A stretch of DNA of 64,000 bases from an uncultured Oscillospiraceae bacterium (GTDB lineage Bacteria; Bacillota; Clostridia; Oscillospirales; Acutalibacteraceae): contig UQBX01000005.1 of NCBI GenBank assembly GCA_900539425.1, forward strand, positions 35,142-99,141, written 5' to 3'. The notes under the pieces were generated by a model, which did not search any database, was not told the origin of the DNA, and saw nothing but the letters and a program-made list of their open reading frames with translations. Below, piece by piece: positions 19,508 to 28,489 of this stretch (position 1 is the stretch's first letter; each line of letters begins with the position of its first letter). A program made the position numbers and the translations under genes.

Positions 19508-20845
19508 ATGAAAAAGGTTCCTTTCAGATCCGGAATTCACCCGTTTGAGGGTAAGAAATTTTCCGAAAATAAAGAAACAGTAAAAATAGAATCAGCGCCG
19601 CTTATGGTTTTCCCAACAAGTCAGCATATCGGCGCGCCCGCCGTTCCGGTTGTTAAAATCGGTGACAGGGTACGCAGAGGCACCTTGATAGCCAAGGCGG
19701 CTTCGTTTATATCAAGTCCGGTATATTCGTCAGTTTCCGGCAAGGTAAAAGCTATTGAGGACAGGCAGAATCCAAATGGCAGCATCTCAAAATGCATAGT
19801 TGTAGAAAACGATTTTGAGGATGAGTGCGAGGATGGCTATGGCAGCGTAAAAGATCCGAATGAGCTTACACCGGAGGAGATTGCTGCGGCTATTACTCAG
19901 GCAGGAATTGTAGGTATGGGCGGAGCAGGTTTCCCCACAGGAGTAAAGCTTACGCCTAAAAATGCGGATAATATTGATTATCTCATACTTAACGGCGCGG
20001 AATGTGAGCCGTATTTGACTTCCGATTACCGCCTTATGGTGGAAAAGGCAGGCAACATAATTATGGGAGCGTCTCTTGCACTGCGCCTTTTTAAAAACGC
20101 AAAAGTCGTTGTGGCTATAGAGGACAACAAACCCGCCGCAATAGAGGCATTTGAAGCACAGTGCAAAAACCTTGAGAAAATAAGCGTTATGCCGCTCAAA
20201 ACAAAATATCCGCAGGGCGGTGAACGCCGCCTTATTGCAAGCGTTACGGGCAGAAAGATAAATTCACATATGCTTCCCGCGGACGCAGGCGTGGTTGTGC
20301 TCAATGTGGCAACGGCGTTCGCAATTTATGAGGCGCTGTGTGAAAGCAAACCGCTAATTCACAGAATAGTTACTCTCACGGGTGACGGTATGAATTCCCC
20401 CTGCAACGCAGATGTTTTGCTTGGTACGCCCGTTTCTTTCGTTGTTGAAAAATGCGGCGGCTTAAAAGAAAATACTAAAAAGATAATTTCAGGCGGCCCC
20501 ATGATGGGAATGGCTCTTCAGGGGCTTGATTATCCTGTTACAAAAACATTTTCATCCGTGCTTGCTCTTACTGAGGATGATGTTGAGGCTATGAAAACTA
20601 CTGCCTGTATCAGATGCGGCAGGTGTGTTGGCGTGTGCCCCGAAAATCTTGTGCCTCAGTTAATGGCGCATGCCGTTAAAGCGCTTGATTTCGAACGCTT
20701 TGAGGCTATCGGCGGACTCGAATGTATAGAGTGCGGCTGCTGCACATATGTGTGCCCCGCCAAGAGACCGTTAACACAGTCATTCAAGCTTGCAAAGGCT
20801 GAAATAAGAGCCGCTAAGGCAAAAGCGCAGGGAGGGAAAAAATAA
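19508..20845 (+). CDS. rnfC: Rnf complex subunit C (NADH-side, Fe-S)
   Basis: Membrane-associated 445-residue subunit that carries the NAD(H) and FMN site of the ferredoxin:NAD+ oxidoreductase. The N-terminal part shows the RnfC barrel-sandwich start GIHPFEGKK, and the glycine-rich GIVGMGGAGFPTG near residue 140 lies in the flavin/NADH-binding domain. Two 4Fe-4S motifs follow near residues 365 and 405 (CIRCGRCVGVCP and CIECGCCTYVCP). ATG 19508 is set by AAAGGAG; an in-frame ATG at 19478 overlaps the promoter. It is first in the standard clostridial order C-D-G-E-A-B. Confidence 0.95.
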   Translation: MKKVPFRSGIHPFEGKKFSENKETVKIESAPLMVFPTSQHIGAPAVPVVKIGDRVRRGTLIAKAASFISSPVYSSVSGKVKAIEDRQNPNGSISKCIVVENDFEDECEDGYGSVKDPNELTPEEIAAAITQAGIVGMGGAGFPTGVKLTPKNADNIDYLILNGAECEPYLTSDYRLMVEKAGNIIMGASLALRLFKNAKVVVAIEDNKPAAIEAFEAQCKNLEKISVMPLKTKYPQGGERRLIASVTGRKINSHMLPADAGVVVLNVATAFAIYEALCESKPLIHRIVTLTGDGMNSPCNADVLLGTPVSFVVEKCGGLKENTKKIISGGPMMGMALQGLDYPVTKTFSSVLALTEDDVEAMKTTACIRCGRCVGVCPENLVPQLMAHAVKALDFERFEAIGGLECIECGCCTYVCPAKRPLTQSFKLAKAEIRAAKAKAQGGKK

Positions 20846-20846
20846 T

Positions 20847-21788
20847 ATGTATAATGTTTCCGTTTCCCCACATATAAGGGATAAAAGTTCAACAAGAAAA
20901 ATTATGATAGATGTGTGTATCGCCCTTGTGCCCACCCTTGCTTTCGGTGTATGGCATTTCGGCATAAACGCTCTTTTTGTAATTATTTCATCCGTTCTCA
21001 GCTGTGTTGTTTCAGAGGCGGTGTTTGAACTTATAGTCAAAAAACCAATAACAGTTTTCGATTTCAGCGCTGTTGTTACAGGACTTATTCTGGCGCTGAA
21101 TATGCCGCCTAACATTGCATGGTGGGTGCCTGCTATCGGAGGCGTGTTCGCCATTGTAATAGTTAAAATGCTTTTCGGCGGAATAGGGCAGAATATTATG
21201 AACCCCGCTCTTGCGGCACGCTGTTTCCTGCTTATTTCATTCGCCTCAAGAATGACTGATTTTTCAGTGGACGGCGTATCATCCGCTACTCCGCTTGCAG
21301 TGCTTAAATCAGGCGGAAGTGTTGACCTGCTTGATGCTTTCCTCGGTTTCAAAACGGGATGTATCGGTGAGGTATCAGTGGCTGCAATTCTTATCGGCGC
21401 GGCTTATCTGCTTATAAGAAAAGTAATTTCAATAAGAATTCCCGCTGTTTACATACTTTCAACTGCACTTTTCATATTTGTATTCAGCCTTGCAAAAACA
21501 GGTATGCCCACGTGGCAGTTTATGCTCGGTGAACTTTTGACGGGCGGCCTTATGGCAGGCGCGTTCTTTATGGCAACTGATTATACAACAAGCCCGATCA
21601 CTAAGTGGGGGCAGGTAGTTTATGCAGTGCTGATAGGCTTCCTGACTGCAGTTTTCCGTATTCTCGGTTCAAGTGCAGAGGGCGTTTCATACGCAATCAT
21701 CATCAGCAACCTGTTTGTTCCTATTATTGAAAAGATAACTGTTCCGAAAGCGTTCGGAGTCAAGAAAAAAGAGAAAAAGGGGGCATAA
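20847..21788 (+). CDS. rnfD: Rnf complex subunit D (membrane flavoprotein)
   Basis: Integral membrane subunit of 313 residues with about ten hydrophobic helices. It carries a covalent FMN in homologues. The flavinylation motif here is DGVSSATPL, with Thr148 as the expected attachment residue for ApbE; the usual SGAT is SSAT. GGAGGG precedes the ATG. The subunit is thought to take part in ion translocation coupled to electron transfer. It begins one base after the rnfC stop. Confidence 0.95.
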   Translation: MYNVSVSPHIRDKSSTRKIMIDVCIALVPTLAFGVWHFGINALFVIISSVLSCVVSEAVFELIVKKPITVFDFSAVVTGLILALNMPPNIAWWVPAIGGVFAIVIVKMLFGGIGQNIMNPALAARCFLLISFASRMTDFSVDGVSSATPLAVLKSGGSVDLLDAFLGFKTGCIGEVSVAAILIGAAYLLIRKVISIRIPAVYILSTALFIFVFSLAKTGMPTWQFMLGELLTGGLMAGAFFMATDYTTSPITKWGQVVYAVLIGFLTAVFRILGSSAEGVSYAIIISNLFVPIIEKITVPKAFGVKKKEKKGA

Positions 21789-21791
21789 GCT

Positions 21792-22415
21792 GTGGCAAAG
21801 TCAAAATCTTCATTCCTTAAAAACTGCGTTGCCCTGCTTGTAATCACCCTTGTTGCGGGACTTGCGCTTTCAGCTGTAAATGAGATAACTAAAGAGCCCA
21901 TAGCAAAGGCGGAGGAAACTGCAAGGCTTGAGGCTTATGAAACAGTTTTCCCTGACGCAGAGTTTGAAACTCCGCAGGATCTTGACGCTCTCCTTGAGGG
22001 CGGCCAGGCGGCAATTGACAGTGTGGGACTTACAGGCTGTACTGTAAGCGATATACTTTATGCAAATGACGCAAACGGAGAGAGAATAGGTTATGTTGTT
22101 GCTGCTGTTTCTCCGAACGGTTACGGCGGCGATATTTCCGTTGCTGTGGGTATAGATGCAAAAACCAGCACGATAACAGGCTTTTCCGTGCTTTCAAACA
22201 GCGAAACGGCGGGCCTCGGCGCACGCTGTACTGAAGATGAGTTCGTTTCTCAGTTCGCAGGCAAGGATGCCACTTCCATTGAGTATGTAAAGGGCGGCGG
22301 CGCTACCGGCAATCAGATAGACGCTATCAGCGGCGCTACCGTTACAACAAATGCCGTAACAGAAGCCGTAAACAGTGCTCTAGCCGTATACGGCAATGTT
22401 TTAAAGGAGGGTTAA
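21792..22415 (+). CDS. rnfG: Rnf complex subunit G (covalent FMN)
   Basis: Single-pass membrane protein of 207 residues with the FMN-binding domain outside the cytoplasmic membrane. An N-terminal helix (residues about 8-28) is followed by the soluble domain with SETAGLGARC and the flavinylation motif DAISGATVTT, where Thr183 would receive FMN by phosphoester linkage. The start is GTG at 21792, preceded by a G-rich ribosome binding site. The modifying enzyme ApbE is encoded downstream in the same operon. Confidence 0.94.
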   Translation: MAKSKSSFLKNCVALLVITLVAGLALSAVNEITKEPIAKAEETARLEAYETVFPDAEFETPQDLDALLEGGQAAIDSVGLTGCTVSDILYANDANGERIGYVVAAVSPNGYGGDISVAVGIDAKTSTITGFSVLSNSETAGLGARCTEDEFVSQFAGKDATSIEYVKGGGATGNQIDAISGATVTTNAVTEAVNSALAVYGNVLKEG

Positions 22416-22418
22416 TGT

Positions 22419-23102
22419 ATGAATCCTATTGTTGAAAGGCTTAAAAACGGAATCATAACGGAAAACCCCACTTTCGTGCTTATGCTCGGAATGTGCCCCA
22501 CTCTTGCCGTTACTACCTCTGCTATAAACGGTATCGGTATGGGCCTTGCCACTACTGCGGTTCTTGTTATGAGCAATCTTATGATTTCCGCACTCAGAAA
22601 AGTTATTCCTAACGGAGTAAGAATGCCTGCTTATATAGTAATAGTTGCATCGTTCGTAACTATTGTTGAACTTCTTCTCCATGCTTATGTAAAATCTGTT
22701 TATGACGCTCTCGGACTTTATATTCCGCTTATCGTTGTAAACTGCATAATCCTCGGCAGAGCGGAAAGCTATGCCGCTAAAAACAAAGTGATACCGTCAA
22801 TATTTGACGGCCTTGGAATGGGTCTCGGATTTACAATAGGCCTTGTTTGCATTGGCGCTATACGAGAGCTTATTGGTGCCGGTACCTGCTTTGGACTTCA
22901 GATTCTTCCTGAAAGCTATGAGGGCGTTTCAATATTCATTCTTGCCCCGGGAGCGTTTCTTGTGCTTGCGTTCCTCTGCGCAATTCAGAATAAACTCGGT
23001 CTCAAGGGCGCAAACCGCCATGTCAAGGAAGATGCCTGCAAGGGTGACTGTATGAACTGCGCTCTTGCCTGCAATGGTATAAAGGAGGGTGAGAAAAAAT
23101 GA
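22419..23102 (+). CDS. rnfE: Rnf complex subunit E with cysteine-rich tail
   Basis: Integral membrane subunit of 227 residues, homologous to RnfA, with six predicted helices and conserved cysteines in membrane segments (LGMCPTLAV, NCIILGR) that in the complex bind an intramembrane iron-sulfur cluster with RnfA. The C-terminus carries an additional polar tail with four cysteines (CKGDCMNCALAC), pattern C-x3-C-x2-C-x3-C, which could bind metal. AAAGGAGGG precedes ATG 22419. Its stop overlaps the rnfA start (ATGA). Confidence 0.94.
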   Translation: MNPIVERLKNGIITENPTFVLMLGMCPTLAVTTSAINGIGMGLATTAVLVMSNLMISALRKVIPNGVRMPAYIVIVASFVTIVELLLHAYVKSVYDALGLYIPLIVVNCIILGRAESYAAKNKVIPSIFDGLGMGLGFTIGLVCIGAIRELIGAGTCFGLQILPESYEGVSIFILAPGAFLVLAFLCAIQNKLGLKGANRHVKEDACKGDCMNCALACNGIKEGEKK

Positions 23103-23677
23103 TAAAAACACTGTTTCTCGTTATCATCACAACCGCCCTTATTAACAATGTAGTTTTAAGCCAGTTCCTCGGAATATGTGCGTTCCTCGGCGTTTCTAAA
23201 AATATCAAAACAGCCGCGGGAATGGGCGGAGCCGTAATATTTGTAATAACGATAGCAAGCGCTGTTACAAATCTGCTTTATACCGGCATAATTTCAAAAC
23301 TGGGCATTGAGTATCTGAATACTATAATCTTTATTCTGGTAATCGCAGCGCTTGTTCAGTTTATTGAGCTGTTTCTTAAAAAGTTTGTTCCTAAACTTCA
23401 CCAGGCGCTCGGTATCTATTTGCCTCTTATTACAACAAACTGTGCCGTGCTCGGCGTTGCGCTCACAAATGTTCAGGACGGCAATGATTTCATCACATCT
23501 GTTCTTACAGGTTTCGGAACGGCAATCGGCTTTGCGCTGGCAATCATTATACTTGCCGGTATACGCGAAAAGACCGAAAGCAACGATATTCCGAAAGCAT
23601 TCAAAGGCACACCTGCCGTACTTCTCACTTCCTGCCTTATGGCAATAGCGTTTTACGGCTTTAACACACTTGCGTAA
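23099..23677 (+). CDS. rnfA: Rnf complex subunit A
   Basis: Integral membrane subunit of 192 residues with six predicted helices. Conserved segments include NNVVLSQFLGICAFLGVS and TTNCAVLGVAL, holding the cysteines that ligate the cluster shared with RnfE. It overlaps rnfE by 4 nt, so the two membrane halves are translated together. Confidence 0.95.
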   Translation: MIKTLFLVIITTALINNVVLSQFLGICAFLGVSKNIKTAAGMGGAVIFVITIASAVTNLLYTGIISKLGIEYLNTIIFILVIAALVQFIELFLKKFVPKLHQALGIYLPLITTNCAVLGVALTNVQDGNDFITSVLTGFGTAIGFALAIIILAGIREKTESNDIPKAFKGTPAVLLTSCLMAIAFYGFNTLA

Positions 23678-23687
23678 GGAGGTTTAT

Positions 23688-24488
23688 ATGGATATTAAAA
23701 ACATTCTTATTGCAACAGTGGTTGTTGCCGCGGTGGGCGTTGTCATAGCGATAGTGCTCAGCCTTGCGGAAAAACTATTCCATGTTGAAGTGGACGAAAA
23801 AGAAATTGCCGTGCGTGAATGCCTTGCGGGCAACAACTGCGGCGCCTGCGGTTACGCGGGATGCGATGCTCTTGCGAAAGCAATAGCAAACGGAGAAGCT
23901 CCTGTTACTGCTTGTACGGTTGCCGGCCAGGCCGGCGCCGATAAAATTGCCACCATTATGGGTGTAGAAGCGGGCAATGTTGAAAAGCAGGTAGCTTTTG
24001 TGCGCTGTTCAGGCACAACAGACCTCAGGCAAAAAAAGTTTGATTATTACGGCACCAAAACATGTACTTCCGTTAAATTTGCTCTTGGCAGAGGAGATAT
24101 GTCATGCGCTTACGGCTGTATGGGTTACGGAAGCTGTGTTGCCGTGTGCGACAGCAAAGCAATACGTATTATAAACGGGAAAGCCGTTGTTGAGCCTGAT
24201 CTGTGCGTGGCTTGCGGCAAATGCGTAAAGGAGTGTCCGCAGGATCTTATTGAGATCGTGCCTCAGTCTTCTGTTTACAGAGTGCAGTGCTCAAACAGGC
24301 AGAAAGGAAAAATAGTTCGTGTAAATTGCCAGGCAGGCTGTATAGGCTGCGGCCTTTGTGAAAGAAACTGCCCCACGGGCGCAATAAAGGTTACGGATAA
24401 CCTTGCTAAAATCGATTACACAAAGTGTGTTGCCTGCGGCGTTTGTGCTGAAAAATGCCCGTCAAAGGTTATCAGAAAATATAATTAA
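23688..24488 (+). CDS. rnfB: Rnf complex subunit B (ferredoxin entry, multi-[4Fe-4S])
   Basis: A 266-residue protein with an N-terminal membrane helix, then the CGACGYAGCDALA Fe-S domain and several ferredoxin-like motifs (CMGYGSCVAVCD, CVACGKCVKECP, CIGCGLCERNCP, CVACGVCAEKCP). It takes electrons from reduced ferredoxin into the complex. ATG 23688 is chosen because AAGGAGG lies at 23677-23683; an upstream in-frame start would overlap rnfA. It ends the core rnf set and is followed by apbE. Confidence 0.95.
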   Translation: MDIKNILIATVVVAAVGVVIAIVLSLAEKLFHVEVDEKEIAVRECLAGNNCGACGYAGCDALAKAIANGEAPVTACTVAGQAGADKIATIMGVEAGNVEKQVAFVRCSGTTDLRQKKFDYYGTKTCTSVKFALGRGDMSCAYGCMGYGSCVAVCDSKAIRIINGKAVVEPDLCVACGKCVKECPQDLIEIVPQSSVYRVQCSNRQKGKIVRVNCQAGCIGCGLCERNCPTGAIKVTDNLAKIDYTKCVACGVCAEKCPSKVIRKYN

Positions 24489-24510
24489 ATTAATTGAAGG
24501 GGGAAGAATT

Positions 24511-25548
24511 ATGAAAAAAGTTTTTTCGGTTATTCTTTCCCTTCTTTTTGTGCTTCTTTTTTCTTCGTGTGCGCAAAGTGAGGATAAGTCATATTCAAAA
24601 GATTTTCTGGATCTTTTTGATACCGCATCTTCTGTAACTGCGTCGGATACCTCTCAAGAGGCTTTTGACAGCCATTTTGACGCCGTTTACAGTGAGCTTA
24701 AAGAGTATTCACAGCTATATGATATTTACAATTCATACGGTGATCTGGTGAACCTAAAGTATATAAATGAAAATGCCGCTAAAGCTCCTGTCAAAGCAGA
24801 TGAAAAGATAATAGATCTGCTTTTATGGGGCAAGGAAGCGTATGAAATAAGCGAAGGCAGAGTGAATATAGCCATGGGAAGCGTCCTGTCAGAATGGCAC
24901 AATGCACGCGAATATGCCTCAGAAAATCCCGACAATGCTTATCTGCCGGATATGGATGTTCTGAAAGAAAAGGCACAGCATACTGATATAAACGATCTTA
25001 TAATAGATGAGGAAAATTCAACGGTATATTTTGCGGATCCCGAAATGAGCATAGACGCAGGCGCTGTTGCCAAAGGTTATATTGCAGACAGAATATGTGA
25101 TTTTATAACTCAAAACAATATCTGGCAGTCGGCAATAATCAGTCTCGGCGGCAATGTCAAAACTATCGGATACAAAAACGGGGATTCAGGCACACCGTTT
25201 AATATAGGCATAGAAAATCCACAGGGCGGATATATTGCCGTTGTCCGCGCCTCAAACGGCAAAAGTGTTGTTACAAGCGGGGATTATCAGCGGTATTATA
25301 CTGTTGACGGAAAACGCTACTGCCATATAATTTCACCCGAAACTCTTATGCCTGCGCAGGGAATACAGAGCGTCAGCATCGTTTCTGATGATTCGGCGCT
25401 TGCCGATGTGCTTTCAACAACAATGTTTCAGATGTCTCCTCAGGATGCTCTTGAGTTTATAAAAAATTTCAGCGGCTGCGAGGCTGTTATTATGGACAGT
25501 TCGGGTGAATTTTATTATTCAGACGGCTTTGAGGATTTGATGCAATGA
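24511..25548 (+). CDS. apbE: FAD:protein FMN transferase (lipoprotein)
   Basis: Exported lipoprotein of 345 residues with a signal peptide and lipobox LFSSC. It attaches FMN to threonine in RnfG and RnfD. ApbE motifs seen are DAGAVAKGYIAD (near residue 185), SLGGNVKTIG and the C-terminal HIISPETLMPAQG with SVSIVSDDSALADVLST. ATG 24511 follows GAAGGGGG; an upstream frame extension overlaps rnfB and lacks a signal peptide at its start. The location after rnfB matches the role in maturing the complex. Confidence 0.92.
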   Translation: MKKVFSVILSLLFVLLFSSCAQSEDKSYSKDFLDLFDTASSVTASDTSQEAFDSHFDAVYSELKEYSQLYDIYNSYGDLVNLKYINENAAKAPVKADEKIIDLLLWGKEAYEISEGRVNIAMGSVLSEWHNAREYASENPDNAYLPDMDVLKEKAQHTDINDLIIDEENSTVYFADPEMSIDAGAVAKGYIADRICDFITQNNIWQSAIISLGGNVKTIGYKNGDSGTPFNIGIENPQGGYIAVVRASNGKSVVTSGDYQRYYTVDGKRYCHIISPETLMPAQGIQSVSIVSDDSALADVLSTTMFQMSPQDALEFIKNFSGCEAVIMDSSGEFYYSDGFEDLMQ

Positions 25549-25934
25549 AAGGTAAATTTTTCAGAAAAGGCGATCTTATTGCCGCCGCAGTCATAGCTGT
25601 AGTATGTGTTGCGCTGTTTCTGGGTCTTTATGTTTTCAACTCGAATACAGGGTCTTACGTTCAAATAGAGCAAAACGGCAGCGTGATTGCAACTTTGCCC
25701 CTTGATGAGGATACCGTGTATAATATTGAAACTAACTCAAAGATAACAAATACCGTTCAGATAAAAGACGGAGAGGTAAGCGTTACTTATGCCGATTGCC
25801 CGGATCAGATATGCGTCAACCATGCGCCTGTAAGTCTGGCGGGCGAAAGTATTATCTGCCTGCCGAACGAAGTGGTGGTTTCCGTTGTCGGCTCTGACGG
25901 TAATGAAAGTCAGCCGGATGGGGTGGCGCGATGA
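25545..25934 (+). CDS. NusG-II-domain membrane-anchored protein
   Basis: A 129-residue protein with a short cytoplasmic start, one transmembrane helix (residues about 11-30) and an extracytoplasmic beta-rich domain of the NusG_II type. Conserved residues include ADCPDQICVNH (two cysteines) and GESIICLPNEVVV. Such proteins recur next to Rnf and ApbE in Clostridia; the role is not established, though handling of flavinylated partners is suggested by context. Its start overlaps the apbE stop (ATGA). Confidence 0.82.
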   Translation: MKGKFFRKGDLIAAAVIAVVCVALFLGLYVFNSNTGSYVQIEQNGSVIATLPLDEDTVYNIETNSKITNTVQIKDGEVSVTYADCPDQICVNHAPVSLAGESIICLPNEVVVSVVGSDGNESQPDGVAR

Positions 25935-26431
25935 AAAGCATATCAAAGAAAACGGCGTTTTTTGCGCTCTTTGTTGCACTTGCCTTTGTGTTTTCTTATC
26001 TTGAAACACTTATTCCCTTTAATTTCGGAATACCGGGAATAAAGCTTGGCCTTGCGAATCTTGTTGTCGTTACGGCAATGTATACGGTAGGGGAAAAACA
26101 GGCGTTTGCAATATCCGTAATAAGAATAATACTTGCCGGTCTTACATTCGGCGGCGTTTTTTCACTCGTTTACAGCCTTGCAGGCGGCATACTTTCATTT
26201 TTTGCTATGCTTCTTGCAAAGCGGTGTAAAGCGCTTTCAATAACCGGTGTTTCAATAATAGGCGGTTCGGTTCACAATATAGGTCAGATAGCCGCCGCTG
26301 CAGTAGTTATGCAAACTTACAGAATAGTTTATTACCTGCCTGTGCTTTTGCTTTCAGGCGCAGTCACAGGCACTGTTATCGGTGTTGTTTCAGGTATTAT
26401 AGTAAACAGACTTAATAAGGTGATTAAATGA
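25931..26431 (+). CDS. Gx transporter family membrane protein (HepI type)
   Basis: Integral membrane protein of 166 residues with five to six helices and the family stretch NFGIPGIKLGLANLVVV near residues 32-48. It belongs to the family once annotated as heptaprenyl diphosphate synthase component I and now called Gx transporter. The architecture recalls ECF S components. In many Firmicutes it follows ApbE and NusG-II genes, so flavin or quinone-related transport is suspected but not shown. It overlaps both neighbours by 4 nt. Confidence 0.8.
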   Translation: MKSISKKTAFFALFVALAFVFSYLETLIPFNFGIPGIKLGLANLVVVTAMYTVGEKQAFAISVIRIILAGLTFGGVFSLVYSLAGGILSFFAMLLAKRCKALSITGVSIIGGSVHNIGQIAAAAVVMQTYRIVYYLPVLLLSGAVTGTVIGVVSGIIVNRLNKVIK

Positions 26432-26967
26432 TTATAAGGTCTTACAAGGGCAAAACGCCCGATATAAAAGACGCCGCGTTTATAGCGGATAACGCCGTTA
26501 TAGTGGGCGATGTTACTTTGAAAAAGGGCAGTTCCGTTTGGTACGGCGCAGTCCTCAGAGCCGATGATGAAAAAATAATCGTCGGTGAAAACTCAAATAT
26601 TCAGGATAATTGTACTGTTCATTGTTCAACAGGATACCCCGCAGTGATAGGAGATAATGTTACCGTTGGGCACAATGCTCTCATTCACGGCTGTACTATA
26701 GGTGATAATTGCCTGATAGGTATGCATTCCACGGTTATGAACGGTGCAAAGCTCGGCAAAAACTGCCTTGTAGGAGCAGGAGCTCTTGTTACTGAAAACA
26801 AGACTTTTGAAGATAATCTGCTTCTTATGGGTGTTCCCGCAAAGGAAAAGGCGGTGCTTGATGAAAAAGCAGTGCAGGGAATAACCGAAAACGCAAATCA
26901 TTACTGCGAAAAAGCGGCGCAGTATAAGGCAGAACAATTAAAACCGCCTGCACCGCAGAAGATTTAG
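26428..26967 (+). CDS. Gamma-type carbonic anhydrase family protein
   Basis: A 179-residue left-handed beta-helix protein with hexapeptide repeats. The three metal-binding histidines of the gamma class are present as His65 (NCTVHCS), His82 and His87 (VGHNALIHG). Homologues are trimers binding zinc or iron; many bacterial YrdA/PaaY-type members are thioesterases or inactive as anhydrases, so activity on CO2 is not assured. Length and repeat count fit the short form. The start overlaps the preceding stop (ATGA). Confidence 0.88.
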   Translation: MIIRSYKGKTPDIKDAAFIADNAVIVGDVTLKKGSSVWYGAVLRADDEKIIVGENSNIQDNCTVHCSTGYPAVIGDNVTVGHNALIHGCTIGDNCLIGMHSTVMNGAKLGKNCLVGAGALVTENKTFEDNLLLMGVPAKEKAVLDEKAVQGITENANHYCEKAAQYKAEQLKPPAPQKI

Positions 26968-26987
26968 AACTTTATTACGGAGAAAAA

Positions 26988-27767
26988 ATGAATTTAAAAG
27001 AACTTATTATGCTCTCAGATATATATGCTCCGCAGGCATATGCGGATTTTGCAGAAATGACGTGGGGTATAATGTTTTACGACAGCAATAATCCCACAAT
27101 GCATGATGTAAATCACGCCTGTATTATCAATGACAGCGATTTTGATTCAGCGCTTGCCGATATCAGGTCGTTTTATATTCAGAAAAAGCTTGTACCCAGA
27201 ATATATCTTGCGGGAGCACAACATCGTGATTTTAAAGATGTATTAGAAAAACAGGGCTTTGCCATAAGCAGATTCGGAGATTTTCAGCATTTTTTGCTTA
27301 CGGAAAAATGCTCTGTGCGTCAAAGTAATAATCTTTTTATTAGAGAACTCAGAAGTAAAAACGATATTACTCAGAAACTGCTTGATAACCTGTACTGCGT
27401 ATATATGCAGGAGGATCCCGATACTGTTAACCGCAGCAGAAGATTGCTTCGGCGTGTTGTTGAAAGTAATAAATGCCGCCTTTTCTGCGGCTTTTATGAT
27501 AATGAGCCTGCATGCATCGCCATGCTTGTTGAAACACGTTTCGGTATGTATTGCTTAGATCTTGTTGAAACGGCTCAGAAATTCAAAGGGAGGGGATTTG
27601 CAAGGGAACTTATATCTTACCTTGTAAAACTTTGCGACCGCCCCACTTTTCTCTATTCTGAAAACCCTACAGCAATAAGGATTTATGAGGAGGCGGGTTT
27701 TCGCAGAATAAAGGTATCTCCGGAGCCGTGTTTTTACAGAGCAGTTTATATGAAATCAGAACAATGA
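26988..27767 (+). CDS. GNAT-family N-acetyltransferase
   Basis: A 259-residue protein whose C-terminal half is a GNAT domain. The acetyl-CoA-binding motif appears as KGRGFARELISYLV (near residue 200) and motif B as NPTAIRIYEEAGF. The N-terminal 115 residues are less conserved and may form a second, degenerate GNAT-like fold. The substrate is unknown. It begins 20 nt after the carbonic anhydrase gene with CGGAG upstream, and ends the rnf transcript at a strong terminator. Confidence 0.82.
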   Translation: MNLKELIMLSDIYAPQAYADFAEMTWGIMFYDSNNPTMHDVNHACIINDSDFDSALADIRSFYIQKKLVPRIYLAGAQHRDFKDVLEKQGFAISRFGDFQHFLLTEKCSVRQSNNLFIRELRSKNDITQKLLDNLYCVYMQEDPDTVNRSRRLLRRVVESNKCRLFCGFYDNEPACIAMLVETRFGMYCLDLVETAQKFKGRGFARELISYLVKLCDRPTFLYSENPTAIRIYEEAGFRRIKVSPEPCFYRAVYMKSEQ

Positions 27768-27795
27768 AAAAGACCGCTTATGCGGTCTTTTTTTA
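27767..27795 (+). terminator. Bidirectional terminator between convergent genes
   Basis: AAAAAGACCGC (27767-27777) and GCGGTCTTTTT (27782-27792) form a perfect stem with a TTAT loop and T-runs on both strands. It serves the rnf operon and the convergent flavoprotein gene. Confidence 0.9.
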
Positions 27796-28401
27796 TATCT
27801 TCTCAAAGTCCGATGCGGGGTGCTTGCATATAGGGCAGATGAAATCATCGGGCAGTTTTTCACCCTTGTATTCATATCCGCAAACTCTGCACCGCCAAAC
27901 TGTTTGCTCAGTAGTTTTTTCAGCGGGTTTCGGTTTTATATTGCTGTGATAATAAGCATAGGTAGCAGATGGCGTGTCTGAAAGTGTTTTCGCATCCTCA
28001 ACAACGGCAATAAACATTGTGTGTGTTTCCTCATCTATCTCGTTTTCAACCCTTGCCGCAATGAAAGCGTTAGTGCCTCGGGTGATGTAAACAACACCGT
28101 TTTCAGCCCTCTCATAGTCTGAAAAATCACTGAATTTATCCGTGTCAAATCCGCTCTGAAAGCCAAAATGTTTGAAAAGCTCAAAGTCAGCGCTTTCGTC
28201 AAGTACAGAAATATTAAAAACACCCGTATTTTTAATCATATCGTGTGTTTTGCTTTTTTTGTTTATTGTAACTGAAACTCTGTTGGGCGAATCCGTTATC
28301 TGCCCCGCTGTGTTCACTATGCAGCCGTTGTCGCCGTCATTTTCCTGAGCAGTAATGACATAAAGTCCGTAAGAAAATTTAAATAATGCGTTGTTGTCCA
28401 T
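27793..28401 (-). CDS. Flavin reductase-rubredoxin fusion (high-molecular-weight rubredoxin type)
   Basis: A 202-residue cytoplasmic redox protein. Residues 1-150 form an FMN-binding flavin reductase-like domain (KFSYGLYVITA, TVTINKKSKTHDMI, VFNISVL). Residues about 165-202 are a rubredoxin with the iron ligands in CRVCGYEY and CPICKHPASDF. Such Hrb proteins pass electrons from NAD(P)H oxidoreductases to rubredoxin-dependent oxygen or peroxide reductases. It is transcribed away from a desulfoferrodoxin gene, its likely partner. GGAAG precedes the ATG. Confidence 0.9.
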   Translation of the reverse strand: MDNNALFKFSYGLYVITAQENDGDNGCIVNTAGQITDSPNRVSVTINKKSKTHDMIKNTGVFNISVLDESADFELFKHFGFQSGFDTDKFSDFSDYERAENGVVYITRGTNAFIAARVENEIDEETHTMFIAVVEDAKTLSDTPSATYAYYHSNIKPKPAEKTTEQTVWRCRVCGYEYKGEKLPDDFICPICKHPASDFEKI

Positions 28402-28440
28402 AACATCTTCCTTTCTTTTTACTATTTTACCCGCATTGTG

Positions 28441-28459
28441 CTTAAATTAATTGATTAAG
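28441..28459. promoter_or_regulatory. Inverted repeat between divergent oxygen-defence genes
   Basis: CTTAA (28441-28445) and TTAAG (28455-28459) form an AT-rich interrupted palindrome in the 88-bp gap between the rubredoxin fusion and desulfoferrodoxin genes. It could be an operator controlling both, but short AT-rich palindromes arise by chance. Confidence 0.3.
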
Positions 28460-28489
28460 GAAAAGATAATTAAAAAAGGAGTGTTTTTT

